This document shows positions 36,201 through 48,040 of a stretch of DNA of 64,000 nt, one piece after another. This DNA is from Sipunculus nudus (Eukaryota; Annelida; Sipuncula; Golfingiida; Sipunculidae), in the NCBI GenBank assembly GCA_026874595.1, contig CM049306.1:52542019-52606018 (forward strand), given 5' to 3'. The notes under the pieces were generated by a model, which did no database searches, was not told where the DNA came from, and was given only the letters and a program-made list of their open reading frames with translations. The first letter of the stretch is position 1. Each line of letters starts with the position of its first letter. The position numbers and the translations under genes were made by a program.

Positions 36201-37499
36201 AAAAATTAACATATTCATTGTATGTTGTTATTTGTTAAAACAGTAATTTTAAAACAATTTTAAGAGAGTATAATCCACTGGTTAAACAGTAGAGAGAAAA
36301 GTAAAATACATAAATGATTATATTAATTGGATATGTGAATATGAAAATTAATTTATTGCCACTCATAACAATACAACAAATGACAGGAGCAATTCAAATG
36401 ATTTTTGATAAGGCCAGTACCATATGCCATGGATGAAAAAAGACTTGAGATAAGGCAAAGTGAATGTAACAGGATTGATGACAAGAATTATCTTTAGGTG
36501 ATATGGCAAGAAAATGTAAAGAACTATGGTAGAAATGATCATTAGACTAAGGTTAAAGACCATATAGTCAGAGTGATGGTAAAACGGGTCATAAGATATC
36601 GGAACGGTTGGAATAATGGTTCGAATGCTGATAATTATATGGCCAGGACATGTGCAGTGCTGCCATAAAGGTGAGGGTATTTGGATGTGAACACTGGAAT
36701 TAGCGTTTAGAGTGATATAAGAATTAATAAGCTCATATGTTATCCCTACAGAGATCATTAGTTAATACCAGCAGTTGCAGCATTCCTGAAAGTCTGAGTT
36801 TATTTCCCAGACATAATGTTTGCACATGAAGCTGCTCTCCATTACAATTTGAAATGTAACCATTTCCACCAATTGATAAAATTCTTCTCTTGAAACTGAT
36901 AGTCACAAATTTGACAATTTTTCAATTATTAATAACCTTTCACTAATTATAAACAGAAATTGCAGCAATAAATAAATAAATTTTATGTTTTACCTTTCTT
37001 GAATTTTTTTTTTCTACCAATATAAATATACACTAATCAACTGCACTTATATGTGTAGACTGTACACACCATGTGATAAATATATACACATACCACAGAA
37101 AAGCTGGATCCATCCACAGATCATGTAGACCAGACCAGCCCGGATCATCATAAAGAGCACAAAACAGAGGATGCAGACGAAGGTCAAGAGAGCCGAGATG
37201 CCAACGAACAATGTCGCCACTTTGAATTCAGTACTCCTGATTGAGTTAAAATCGTGAAAACTACCTTGGCAGTAGTAACTCTGACCTGTGTAGAAGATAC
37301 AGTACTCGTACAGTCCGAAAAATCCAACCTGGGAGCTTTTTATGGTATCTCCGATCCATTGTGGTTGTATGAATACTACAATGTTGATGATGGCGAAACA
37401 CACAGTGAAAAAGCCCCACAGAACGCCCACAGCTCTAGCGTTTCGGACGTAGTTGATGTGATGCACCCGCAGGGTCTCCCTGGTTTGTTCTACCTCCAT
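31082..37499 (-). CDS. LHFPL3: LHFPL3/4/5-like tetraspan membrane protein (three coding exons)
   Basis: Exons 37499-37094, 35735-35487 and 31230-31082 join in frame (804 nt, 267 residues). Start ATG at 37499: MEVEQTRETLRVHHINYVRN. Four membrane segments: about residues 24-44, 97-119, 121-146 and 176-199. The first outer loop has QPQWIGD and GFFGLYEYC, the claudin-like loop signature of the LHFPL family. NYVRNARAVGVLW before TM1 is a strong family word of the LHFPL3/4/5 branch. The second loop has several Cys (VCGD, GSCEIRYAYI). The tail is Ser-rich. Relatives act in the plasma membrane: LHFPL4 with GABA-A receptors at inhibitory synapses, LHFPL5 with the hair-cell mechanotransduction channel, LHFPL3 less understood. 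I cannot choose between the three by eye; the symbol follows the ORC5 neighbourhood. Both introns have normal GT-AG ends. Confidence 0.9.
33183..33240. repeat. (AT)n microsatellite
   Basis: TA/AT dinucleotides with two C interruptions near the left end. Confidence 0.95.
34300..34480. repeat. Relic of an interspersed repeat with 'gaccac' words
   Basis: Begins 'tacagtgaaatttcacctgacca' and holds repeated 'tgaccacc', 'gatgaccac' and 'atggccac' words. 61470-61632 has 'aagaccacc', 'aagaccat' and 'gagaccaccc', and ends 'ggtttcactgtttg', the inverse of the start here. Probably two fragments of one family with 'acagtgaaa' ends. Confidence 0.4.
35487..35735 (-). CDS. LHFPL-like, coding exon 2
   Basis: Acceptor 'ttctgccag' ends at 35736; donor GTAAGT begins at 35486. 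Encodes the end of TM3 (VLMALGCLIYPAGW), the second outer loop and TM4 (YAYILAIIAIFDAIILAILA). Confidence 0.9.
35785..36066. mobile_element. MITE with GGCCAAAAA ends, copy 2
   Basis: TAAGGCTAAAAAAC..GGTATGGTTCTCAGGCACTTTTTTTTCAGAAATCAG at the left and GTGCCTAAGAACCATACCTTTAATTTTTTTGGCCTTA at the right are inverted copies about 35-45 bp long. The middle has 'atgtcatatgatcaggga', also in copy 1. It lies in LHFPL intron 1. Confidence 0.75.
36067..37093 (-). other. Rest of LHFPL intron 1
   Basis: AT-rich. The 131-codon minus-strand frame at 36363-36758 has the composition of diverged 'gatgat' repeats and no family resemblance; I do not call it a gene. Confidence 0.5.
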
Positions 37500-37535
37500 C
37501 TTGGATTATTAACCTGGACTGTAATCCAAAGATCC
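37094..37535 (-). CDS. LHFPL-like, coding exon 1 with short 5' UTR
   Basis: Coding from the ATG at 37499 to 37094 (donor GTATGT). The 36 bases before the ATG follow an acceptor (tgtatttcag), so at least one more 5' non-coding exon lies upstream. It encodes the N-terminus, TM1, the first outer loop, TM2 and most of TM3. Confidence 0.88.
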
Positions 37536-37660
37536 CTGAAATACAAACACTATGGATAAGACATAGAAAATTAGAAAGTAGTCAAACACTACATAAATAC
37601 CTCCACTAGAATCCTGATCAATCTTTCACTGTGTGCTACATAAAGCTCAGGAAATATATT

Positions 37661-37790
37661 GATACAAGCCAGTGATGTAGCACTTTAGTCTGGACTTGGA
37701 CTTGAGTCTACTTTTTTTGAGACTCATACATGAAAGTTCTGGACTCAGACTTAATTGTACTCTTCAATAAGAACATGAGTCCAATAAAAC
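37661..37790. repeat. 'ggacttggactcgagtc' repeat, copy 1
   Basis: Contains 'agtctggacttggacttgagtct', 'gagactcat' and 'ggactcagactt'. An inverted, longer relative at about 41900-42040 has 'ccggactccagtccaagtcc' and 'ggactcgagtcctgcatcac'. Confidence 0.5.
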
Positions 37791-38221
37791 ATAGTTGCTG
37801 ATTATAAAGACCTATGAACATATGAGAACTTAACTAACAAAATACTGAAAAATGAAAACACTGTACATACCAATCTTTGCTCAGCATCAGGAGCTATTAT
37901 TAATAACCATAAAGTGAAAGCATGTATTACCTAACTTAAAAATGTACATGATCATCTTAAAATTCCATTTTAAATTCATTTTAAGAACATCTGAATTGGA
38001 CCATATCTTCAGAATTTGATTTTTAAGTAACAAATCTTGATTACCATTGTGATAACACCAAGGGTTGTATTCTTTTGCATGATAATTAACCCCCTTGATC
38101 ATTAGAATCTAAAACTCTCAAATGTTTTATTTCATGGGAAGAAATCCACATTTTACACATGTAAAAAAGGCAAATAATGATAATTAAACATAGCATTAAC
38201 ACACCAGTGACCACATCTGTG

Positions 38222-38222
<1 letters not shown>

Positions 38223-38288
<66 letters not shown>
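38223..38288. repeat. (AT)n microsatellite
   Basis: Uninterrupted AT dinucleotides, 66 bp. Confidence 0.97.
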
Positions 38289-38291
<3 letters not shown>

Positions 38292-38847
38292 GGCAAACTA
38301 GACAGACAATCATGAAATCCTACAACAAATGGTCAAAATTACCATTATAATAAATATATATTTGATATAATAACTGAAATTATTTTGTTGAACTTGATGA
38401 CCAGGTCAAAGAATTATTCAACAGTGACAAACATCCTTACTTTCATATACAGCTAGATAACCTTCCCATATTGATGAATATATATCATGCAATTCTAAAC
38501 TAAACTGTGCTAAGCCATAATAAACAGATTAACTCAATATAAGTGTTTATAAAATCCACACTTCATAATGGAAAAAAAGAATTTTCAATTTCTTACATAA
38601 TGAGTAAATATTTATAAATGAACTATATATAACTATTTATTTGGAATTTAAAAGATGAAACCATTTTGTTTTCAGTTGTCTGTTTAGGTGAATACGAAAG
38701 ACAAAGGTTCAAGTAATTTAAGTCCAATGTATTAACAATCTGTAGCAGATCTGTTTGATTAAATTTAACTAGCTTTGAATATGAAATCTTAAATGATTAC
38801 AAAAAGAATAATAAATGATTTAACATATTTATATTCTTTTAACTTAC

Positions 38848-39000
38848 CAAATTGTAGGTAGAAAGATATGAAACCGTTAGGTGCTCAAGCAACTGTTCTG
38901 GGACATAAGAACCTGGCGTGCACCCGGACACAGGGAGAGGCGGACAGAGTCACAAATGTCTGAATTACTGGAGCGTGATATCCAACAGCAGAACTAAACT
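38848..39000 (-). other. Candidate 5' non-coding exon of the LHFPL-like gene (a)
   Basis: A donor GTAAGT (minus strand) begins at 38847. The sequence before it is GC-richer than its surroundings and could be a leader exon spliced to 37535. The upstream limit is not visible. Confidence 0.35.
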
Positions 39001-39175
39001 GGTCGAGCGACTTCGAGCCACCTGGACACGGAAATGCATTCTTTCCGCCTTTAACCGCTAATAACGCTCAGTATTTTGTTTTATATTATTTGTTTAACAA
39101 TAATATATAAAACATATATTCTTCATGAAGTACAAAATGAGAAACTGGAGGGAATAGCGATAAATAAAATCTTAC

Positions 39176-39320
39176 CTGACCCCTCCTCAGTGGTTCTGCT
39201 TCAGTGCACAGCATAAAAGCGCACTAGCCTGGTTCCCTACTCTGAATCAGGCGATACCGTTACAGTCAGCCTGTGATTCAGTCAAATGAGAACGGAACAA
39301 GTCCAAAATTTATACTTTCA
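39176..39320 (-). promoter_or_regulatory. Candidate alternative first exon / promoter of the LHFPL-like gene (b)
   Basis: A second donor, CAG|GTAAGA on the minus strand, ends an exon at 39176. The region to about 39390 has raised GC and words such as 'aagatggcgc' and 'ccgctccg' typical of promoter flanks. Two donors without a clear acceptor between them suggest alternative first exons. Confidence 0.35.
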
Positions 39321-39580
39321 CGCTTGGGTGCAAATCCCACAAGATGGCGCTTCCCCTATTATTGCCGCTCCGAAAGCCAAGCAAAAATACACAGTGTTAT
39401 GTTATCTGTGGCCTAGACCATAGTAAACAGCTGGTCTAGCTTTTACCAACTGTTTAGTATGGTCTAAGCTACAGACTGTAAGAAAAAATACCCCTTTTTG
39501 GTGTCATGATGGTGTTATCGATAAAAAAAATTATTATGCTGCGCAGATCGCCAGAAACGGATTTATTATTTCATTATAAA

Positions 39581-39652
<72 letters not shown>

Positions 39653-40160
39653 TGCTTAAGTGTTATAATAAAGCATGGCCATTCAGATATTCTGTATGAA
39701 TTACATATATACTAAGTTTAATGATTGTTATAAATTTATTAAATATAACTTGTTTATCAATGCCAAATTTCCCACTGTTATCTGTTATCTTTACGCAAAA
39801 TTGAGATTGTGTTTCTAATGATCAGATGCACTTGAATTTGTACCTCCAAAGGTCTTCCTTAGTCTTCAGTACCTTTACCCATGCAGATATTGCTGGCCAG
39901 AGTCTTAAATTGACGTACAGGACAGTTTTGTATTAGCTGATGAATGATATAATGATATAACATAACAGGTTCATTTTTTTCAAAACTGCTGAGTCACAAT
40001 TGCAGAATGCTAAAATGACAATTAATGTATGACTCAAATTTAAGTCATCACGTAATTAACAATTCAGTAATATTCTCATAAATTAATTGACGCATTCCCC
40101 TTAAATTTGGAGAAGCTAATTAATATTTATTAGCGCTTTTCAGTTGTACAAAGGTAGTAG
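39321..40160. other. Divergent intergenic region, left part
   Basis: No gene. 'ctggtctagcttttacca' and 'tggtctaagctacag' near 39425-39475 form a weak inverted pair. The (ATT) tract follows. Confidence 0.35.
39581..39652. repeat. (ATT)n microsatellite
   Basis: 24 uninterrupted ATT triplets. Confidence 0.98.
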
Positions 40161-40164
40161 TACT

Positions 40165-40880
40165 ATGTTATCACGCCGGTCCGCCACCGCCGCCGCCGCG
40201 TTCGTCTCCGGAGAACTCATATGAGATTCTTAGACCGATCCTTCCGAAATTCAGCAGAATTATTGGGTCACATGTGAACTGGTGCCTAACAAAGATGGTG
40301 GCGCCACCTACAATCCTTTCCCTTCAGTATGAATCTGGGTGTTTTAGTGATAGCAGCCCATATCTCAGGAGTGTTCAATGTATTGGGCTGAAACTGTGCA
40401 TGTCCACAGATCTTAGATACCTCCATCTTGTACTCAAGACTGCTGGCGCCTACTGCAATTGTTTTTGCGTGACGTCCATCCGTTCGTTTGCTTTGAGTGA
40501 ATATCGCTCATATCTCAGATGTTTATGCCAGAACTTTTACATGTTTATCCGTCTTTGATAACTTTTTTTATAGACAAGACAGGTGGCGCCACCTGCCGTT
40601 CCAATGTTGTTGAATACGTTGATGTACTTTATCTCAGCAGGGGTCAGTTGTCTCGGCCTGTTATTTTGTATATTCGTCTAACTTGGGCAGATTTCTCATT
40701 TACGAGACTGGTGCAGCCACCTAAAATCGATCACGTAATTGTAGAGTACGTTCATGCATTTATATCAAAACTGGTTTATTGTATCAGCCTGAAATTTTGG
40801 ATTTTGGATACCTCCACCATGTGCACAAGCCTTGTGGCGCCACCTTCAATCTTTTCACATTGCAACTGATCCATCAAAGA
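40165..40880 (+). repeat. Ancient relic of HINE family 2
   Basis: 'ccgccaccgccgccgccgcgttcgtctccggagaactca', 'tgagattcttagaccgatccttccgaaattcagcagaattattgggtcacatgtgaactggtgcctaac' and repeated GGTGGCGCCACC words match the left end of copy C (23620-23730) and its units, with strong divergence. Frames across it are not genes. Confidence 0.65.
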
Positions 40881-42965
40881 CTAGACAGGTGACGCCATCT
40901 ACTTTTTCCGTTTTGGTATTACCTTTTTCTCAGGAGTAGTTTGATTTATTCACCTGAAGATTTTCTTGTCGATTGGTCTTGTTTATCTTGTATACAAGAC
41001 TGCTTGGGCCACCTACAATCAATTTCATCTTGTATACATCTGTAGTTCTTTTTGTGAAAATTGCAAATATATGAGAAATTTAATAATCTGCTGCCACAAA
41101 TTAGTGATAAGATAATTTTAGTCATATCATTTCAGGAACATTCAATGCTTACTTTGCCAATGCCTCTGTGATTTTGCAGATACCTGAAGTTGCCTGCCGA
41201 CTGTCCATTTTCTAGTTTTAACGCATTTCGACTGGTTTACGCTTTTTACTTATCTTTTAAAGACTGTCAGTATCAAACAATCGTGTCTGTTTCTCCGTAG
41301 TGGGTGAATGGATCGGCCTTCAACTTTTTTGTTTATTTGTTGGGGAAAGTTTAGTCACTACCAGTGGAAGTGCCAGGCGGGACCCCTGTATTTTTATTTA
41401 TTTATATTTTTTTAAATCATTGTAACTGTAACTTTGAGACCGACAAATCACCTCCTTTGTATCATTTTTTAAGCAGTAATTCAAACGATTGTCCTTTAAC
41501 GTTTTATTTTTACCGACCATGGATAATATCTAATTAATTGAGCGAGACTAGGGGCGCCACCGGTACTCCTATTTAATATTGTTATTTGTATGCATATGTA
41601 CATTTATTTGTACTCTGACTGCAAAACTGCAGCATTTGTGTTTCTCGTCTGTTGCTTCTTGGGTTGTCCTGAATGTTGAAGTAATTGTTTGTTACGAATA
41701 TTTTAATCAGTAATGGTTGGTCATGCTTATTTTAATCAGTTGAAGATTGCTGGAAAAATCTACATATTATTCATTTTGAACCTTCTATTTTTTTTTAGAT
41801 TAATAAGTACAGCAAGATTTACTATTTCTTAGCAATGAGTGGACAATGGATTGTCCTTGTACTTGCTATGTTTTCTGATGGTTGAGGGTTGAGGGTTTTT
41901 TGGACTCGAGATTGACTCGGCCTGATTTCTTGAGTCTTTACCTCCGAGTCAAGGACTTTCGAATCCAAGTCCGAGTCACAAAAAGTTAACTCGAATCCGG
42001 ACTCCAGTCCAAGTCCGGACTCGAGTCCTGCATCACTACTCCTGAATGTATGTGGAACATGCGGTTTCTAGCATAATCTGATTCTTGCCATACCATACAA
42101 TAATCTCTCGTTGTACAAAAAGAAATATTCAAAATCGTGCAATCGAAAGGAGAGACATTTGTCTTTGTGTGTACCGTATGCAAAAAGAAAACCTCACTTC
42201 TTTCTCGTTCGATTAAAGTCTGAAGCTTATAGTGTCTTAGTCCATGGGTCACCTAAACCTTATTCATAAAGCCTATTTTTTACGTTTAAATTAATCCGTT
42301 TTAATCCTTTTATTTATTTGGAAGAGAGTGTCATTTATTCTTTCACTCCTTTATGTACCCCGCTAATTCGTTAACAAAGAACATAAAATACTTCTCTTAA
42401 TGATTGATAACTTCAAAATCTAAGTACAATAGAAAAAGGACAATTTTTGCAGCTCGGGTTGATTGTTATAAATAAATTAAAAACTTGTTTTTATATGTTA
42501 TTTGTCGATAAGAAATAAAAGATCCGTCGCAATTTCCAAACTGGACCCAAGCTGAAATTTTTGGTCACAGAACCGGCACTATTCTCGACAGAAGCGACAT
42601 CTTGTGGTCTCCGTTGGAACCAGTATGGAGTTGAATAGACCGGTACTCGACACAATATTTTTCTCTGTGGCATATGGAACAAGTCATTTCCCTGTGAGAG
42701 GCGCCGAAAACGAAAACACAACCACGAAGAGTATGCATGCTGTGGACATGTAACAGTGGCCAGTAGAGTCAAGATCAAGGTATAATCACTCTCTTTGTGA
42801 AACGTACGAGCAAAAAGAATTGGTAGTTAGATAAGTAGATCATTCTCGGCTGAATGCCAAGACGACAACTGACACTGAATGAGTGAATCCCCTCTTCCTT
42901 TATTCCATCATTCAGTTCACTGTAGTCTGTAGCCACCAAGGCCAAGGGTGACTATAAAATGTTAG
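40881..42965. other. Intergenic; 'ggactcgagtcc' repeat at 41900-42040
   Basis: No gene is recognised. The first part decays gradually out of the family-2 relic. The inverted relative of the 37661 repeat is at about 41900-42040. The minus-strand frame 42491-42778 is unfamiliar. Confidence 0.35.
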
Positions 42966-42972
42966 ATATATC

Positions 42973-43625
42973 CACAGGCGCTTGAATCGCTATTTGTGTT
43001 GATATTGGCTTAAATAGTGTTAAATTTACATTAACAACATTCCCCTACCGTTTAATGAGCTGTAAACCATGTTATATCGCTTGCCGGTACTTGTTTATAT
43101 AATAGATACACAAGGCCGGCATCCAAATCTGCGGACGAGTCTGTATCCATAAAGCGACAAACAGACAGATTTATCCCAGATTACTATTTCCATAATTATC
43201 AACCAATCAGGTGTTAGGTTCCAGGGGGGAATCCTTACTGCTGACCAAGATACATGGGGATTTCCTTGTTTGGGGTAACAGCTGCTTAATGGATGCAGAC
43301 TAGTTACAAATAAGAGCTCATTACAAGTGGTACACTGTGTGTATTGGAATTGTTGATGCTTTTATAGAAAGAAGAACTGGCCATTTAACGACTGTAAGTT
43401 TCTTCCCTCGAAAATCTTTGAAATATTTGGGAATTTTAATTGATTTCTTGTATTATTGCCTACCCGTCCGCAGACTTGGATGCCGGCCTTGTGTATTTAT
43501 TAAATAAGTACCGGCAAGCGATATATCATGGTTTACAGCTCATAAAACGGTAGGGGATTGTTGTTAAGGTAAATTGAACACTATTTAAGCCAATATCAAC
43601 ACAAATAGCGATTCAAGCGCCTGTG
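42973..43625. mobile_element. Deletion derivative of the foldback element (653 bp)
   Basis: Ends CACAGGCGC and GCGCCTGTG, flanked by the 7-bp duplication ATATATC (42966-42972 and 43626-43632). Relative to 2956-5636 it is reversed and lacks the centre: 42973-43258 corresponds to about 5636-5355 and 43263-43625 to about 3325-2956. The join is near 43259-43262, between 'gatacatgggga' and 'ttccttgtttgggg'. Both outer arms, including single-copy stretches, are preserved, so it arose from a full element by one internal deletion and then moved here. Confidence 0.85.
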
Positions 43626-44518
43626 ATATATCTGAGAGTACATTTTATAGTCACCACCCCATGTATGCACTTGGGTGAGATTCTAACCTCTGTATGATCT
43701 ATGTCTAAAAAAGGGAGAAAACCGTTCAGTAACTCGTGTATCTCATTTTTTATAGACAAACTTCTGTTATGATAAGCTAATTGCATTAATACCCTGCTTA
43801 ATTAAGTATATAACTCTTATAAAACTGGACCAGTACACAAAACATTGTCGCCGCTACATAGACATTCTAACTGCTTCTGTCATGGCGGTTATGAGCAGTA
43901 CGACCCGTGTCTTCTGAGACCAAAAATGCACAATAACTAAAGTAAAATGCACTTACAGTTGCCAATATGTTGCAGTTGTATTGAAAATAAGATACTTTTG
44001 CCATAGTGAAGAAGTTTTAATGTCACCCCATCCGTGAAACTGAAAATAAAACAGCCTTTTCCGGAAAATACGATCGTATCGTGGTCAATACCACTTATCT
44101 CTATATAAGGGGAGGCGACGAAACAGTCTTCCGTTAACAGTGCAAGACGGTTCGTCGCCGCAGGCGGCTACATTCACTGTGGCCCCACACTGGCCACAGA
44201 CATAACCAGATACTGAAAAGACATAAAGAATCATTCGGGAAAAAAAATGGTTGCTGTAAAAATTGGATTTAATGAGTTATACCAGGTTTTATTTATGTAA
44301 AATATAGTGTTTTCCACATTCTTGGGTGTTTCCTGTGTTTGCCTAGTGTGGTTTGAAACGTGGCATTGCTCAGCTGATATCTAAACCAATATAGCCATTT
44401 TTCAACATGATCAGCATCACAAAGTTATCTTTCTTTACATACCAAAGTGGAAACAATTGAATAAAATTCAATTGTTTGAGAGTATAAAATATAGTACAGG
44501 TCCCTGCTGATCCATGCA

Positions 44519-44585
44519 CAAGTGAGCTACAGTGGCTCACTGTGTTACACCAAGGAGATTACAGTCTGTTATCTCCTTGGTTACA
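44519..44585. repeat. Nested hairpins
   Basis: AGTGAGC-tacagtg-GCTCACT is a perfect 7-bp stem. ACCAAGGAGAT-tacagtctgtt-ATCTCCTTGGT follows directly with an 11-bp stem that extends imperfectly outward. Confidence 0.65.
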
Positions 44586-46865
44586 CTGAGAGAGAAACCG
44601 GATACCTCTGCTGTGGTGATAACAGACCAGCCTTACACACTGCTACAGCCACAGCTCACTCAAGTCATTAAGTGGCCGTACTGTTAACTGCTATGATATG
44701 CAGTTGTCAAAGAAATATGAAATTATCTGTGAAACTGTACCTGCATTTCCTGGCAGGTATTCTCCATGCGCACACAAATGTACAGATCCTTCCACATATA
44801 TAGACAAAATCAGACTAATCTTAAGGATCAAATTAAACGATGGGTTATATCTTTCATCATGGGAAATCACAGCATCTAAGAATATAAGGCCTTCAAAGGG
44901 GCTGTTTTTCTAGCACATGAAGGCAGATTTTACTGGCCCAGGTGCATTTTGGGCAGGTCATACAAAAAAAAACTTAAAAAAAAAAAATTCCAGCCGAAAT
45001 CAAATACTCGACCGGCTTGGTTAGCCCCAACAAAGAATTTTTTAAGGACGGCCCAAACAGCGGCACCTGGCACTATATTTCAAAGAGAATCTCGCAAAAT
45101 TGGCATTGACCTAGAGAATTTATGGGGTATTTTAACGCCACCCCGCCCATATTTTGCAATGTACATCGTGTTAGAAAACTCTCCCCTAATTATGCAGCTC
45201 CCTGCGAGTTCAAACATAATAAGTTTAGTAAGTACTCTGTTTTCGCACCTACCGTGTCATACTCCGTTACATACGGAAGTTATTTGGGAACACAGACTCA
45301 TTATATGAAGCGACAGAAGCGCGGAACGTGGTAAAAAATGGAAGAATAATATTTGCCTATAACATAAAGGCATTCTGGAAAGAAAACAATCATCATTATG
45401 ATGAAAGCGATTGTTACCTTTGGTTATAGAGCGCTTGAAAGTGACAGCAAACTGACTGACTTTCAAAAAAAACTCGATGATTGTCCCACCACTAATTTGA
45501 ATATACATTTCATTGGTGTGTAACGAGTATTATCAATATCACAGGAGTTCTATTACTTTTTCATTAGTACATAACTTACAGTTTGTTCAGATTGGTTGAA
45601 TTTGCTCTAAAACTAAATGAAATGTCAGTAACTATGAGTTTTACCATGGCAGGTAGTAAGTCATAGCAGCCAGACATATTTTACTTGTTTTCCTCAGCAA
45701 TTATTCCTCAAGATCACGTAAACTGCCTAAATTTTGATAAAGGTTTATTTGGATTTCAAATGAGTGGCCATTAACACCCTGTGCCATTAATGTATATGCC
45801 AATACTGTTGTTACCTCTGTGTTCGAGGGGGTTTCAATTTTGCAAAAAAATAAAACCTTCATGAATTAAAGATATTATCCTCAAAGGTAAGTCAAAAGAC
45901 CAATATTTTATTTGAGAATGGACCTTGTATTTTACCCATTATTCACATATTATATCACATTTTCCAAATGATTAACCACAAAAAACTAAATGTCCTTATG
46001 ATTTAATATTATTCATTGGGTAATGGATTATTCTTCAGCTTATTTTGTTTTGTCAGATCATAAAAATGGAACCCTTGTGAAACAATAAACTAATGTGAAA
46101 ATTGCTAAATTTTAACCCCAAACATAAAGCCAATCATGGTACGGTATTCTTTTTTAGGTGACAAAAAAACATTAAAGTTCTCATAATGATGGGGGGGGGG
46201 GAGTGAGGGGGTTACATCCACTTACAATAGAAAGGTCGGCAAACATGTTGCTTGAATGAGCACTCATGTAGCATATAATTTTACTGATTTTAGTCATCAA
46301 AGACTATGGAATGTACTTTGATATCTTATGGTTGTTGCTTGTTCTGGCAAGTAAAGTGCCCTAGGCAATCAGAACCACTAGTCCCTACATAGATAATGGT
46401 TGGTCCAAGCACAGCAGAGCAGCTCAAGTTCCAATGGATGCAATAACAACAGGCATATCCTGGAAAGTCAGAGGACCAGAACAAGTCAGTTCAGTATTAT
46501 CTGATTACATGCTTTATGGCACAGCAGGAGATGGGAATTAATTTGTAGTTATACATATTACTCTTACCCTCAGCCTTCTATTATCACTACTATTACAGCT
46601 CAGTTTTATATCTATTATATTACCATTACTTAGAAAAGTTGAAAATAAATATATCCTATCTATGGTATGCTGAAACTGCTGATACAAACAATTCAGGGAT
46701 AGTGATTAAGTAGCATTAAAGTTGTTATCATACTTCTTGTGTCACCCATGAGAGGTATTTGTGTTTGATTTTAACTAAATACTGCATGGCTGATCTTCAA
46801 ACTGACCTATAACTTCCAATTATTGAGAAATATGAGATCTGGAACTTTTGTTCATAATTCAGACC

Positions 46866-47000
46866 AATTCAAAGGTGCCTGTCCACTTCAATTCCAATTC
46901 AATTCAAATTCATTTCATTTTCACTTTTTTCAATTCAATTCCAATTCACTCAGTTTTCCCTTCAATTCCAATTCAATCCCAATTCAATTCAAAATTGACC
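46866..47000. repeat. CAATTC-rich degenerate microsatellite
   Basis: Many 'caattc', 'caattcaa' and 'ccaattcaa' words without strict periodicity. Confidence 0.7.
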
Positions 47001-47965
47001 CCAGGTCTAGTATCTGACATATTTGCTGTGACTTCGCAACTTGTATGCTAAAACTGGAACCAGATGTGCCACAGGATTATCAGCATTTACCATAAACTTC
47101 GCCGTTTTGAAAGGCTATTTTGTCATTTTCTAACCAGATTAGTATTGTGCTTGGGGAAAACAACAACAAGCCATGTAGGACAAAACAGGCATATACATGA
47201 TAACGCATTACTCGGCCAGTTTAGAACTTTCATACTATTAGGACAGGTAGATATTGTGTCCACATGGACCTTTCAAGGGGCATGGGTGCAGAACATTAGG
47301 TTATATTTGTGTCGCAAGTGCAACACACTTTTAGGAGGCTCTTTAATGTAAAGGCATATTTTCACAACTGACATTAATGTGTTACAATTTATATACATGT
47401 TCCAGTTTATATCCTAAATCTACAGAATTAAAAATATTAAAACTGGGCACACGTTAAGTCCCACCCCCTAAAGTTTGACTACAATTATGCACAGATATTT
47501 AATAGAATATTAGTTGAGGAGCAGAAAATCCTCATAATTTTTGTGAAAAGTGCCTCAGAATGTCCTTTTACATTGCAGATTTAGACATTTACCCAGTATA
47601 GGAGGGGGACACCCCATCACCACCCCTTCCAATGTACATACCTGTAATTTACTTATAATAAAAACATGGCTGTAGATTTATTAAACAGGTGAAAATAAAG
47701 CATAACTGTTTACATTTTTTTTAGACTGAAATATATTACGTAACAATATTAATGATATATAAATATTTAATATATGAACATCATTAAATATGTAATATAT
47801 AAACATTAAACAGTGATCATCTTTAGCAGATCATATGTTCATACAATTATTGTCTTCTGCAGACTGTACTATTGTTTTTTATCGCATATATTTCAGTTTT
47901 GAAATACATTTATATATACATGTGTATATATATATATATATATTGAAAATATTTTCAGAACAAAG

Positions 47966-48040
47966 ATGGAAGCCAGTATTCATGAAACTCTTCCTTGTCG
48001 GCAAAGACAAATCAAGCTTCTGTCCTCCCTGTTTGGATCA
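47966..48040 (+). CDS. ORC5: ORC5 coding exon 1
   Basis: [20 protein letters not shown]; donor GTAAGT, phase 0. A splice-acceptor-like 'atattttcag' ends 9 bp before the ATG (47956), so the first transcribed exon is probably further upstream. Confidence 0.88.

Larger units (their letters stand above)
43633..47965. other. Region upstream of ORC5
   Basis: No gene is recognised. Contains a hairpin cluster (44519-44660), an unfamiliar 119-codon frame (44949-45308) in a GC-richer island with the ETS-type word ACGGAAGT at about 45274, a G run at 46191, and a CAATTC-rich tract. The ORC5 promoter and probably a non-coding exon lie somewhere here. Confidence 0.4.

Noticed and set aside
36363-36758. 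A 131-codon hydrophobic protein
   Set aside because: Composition reflects degenerate 'gatgat'-like DNA in an LHFPL intron; no family resemblance, no splice context.
42491-42778. 95-codon minus-strand frame
   Set aside because: No motif, no family resemblance, no supporting signals.
44949-45308. A 119-codon frame as a gene
   Set aside because: The start is a poly-Lys run over A-rich DNA and the rest is unfamiliar; frames on the other strand are equally long.
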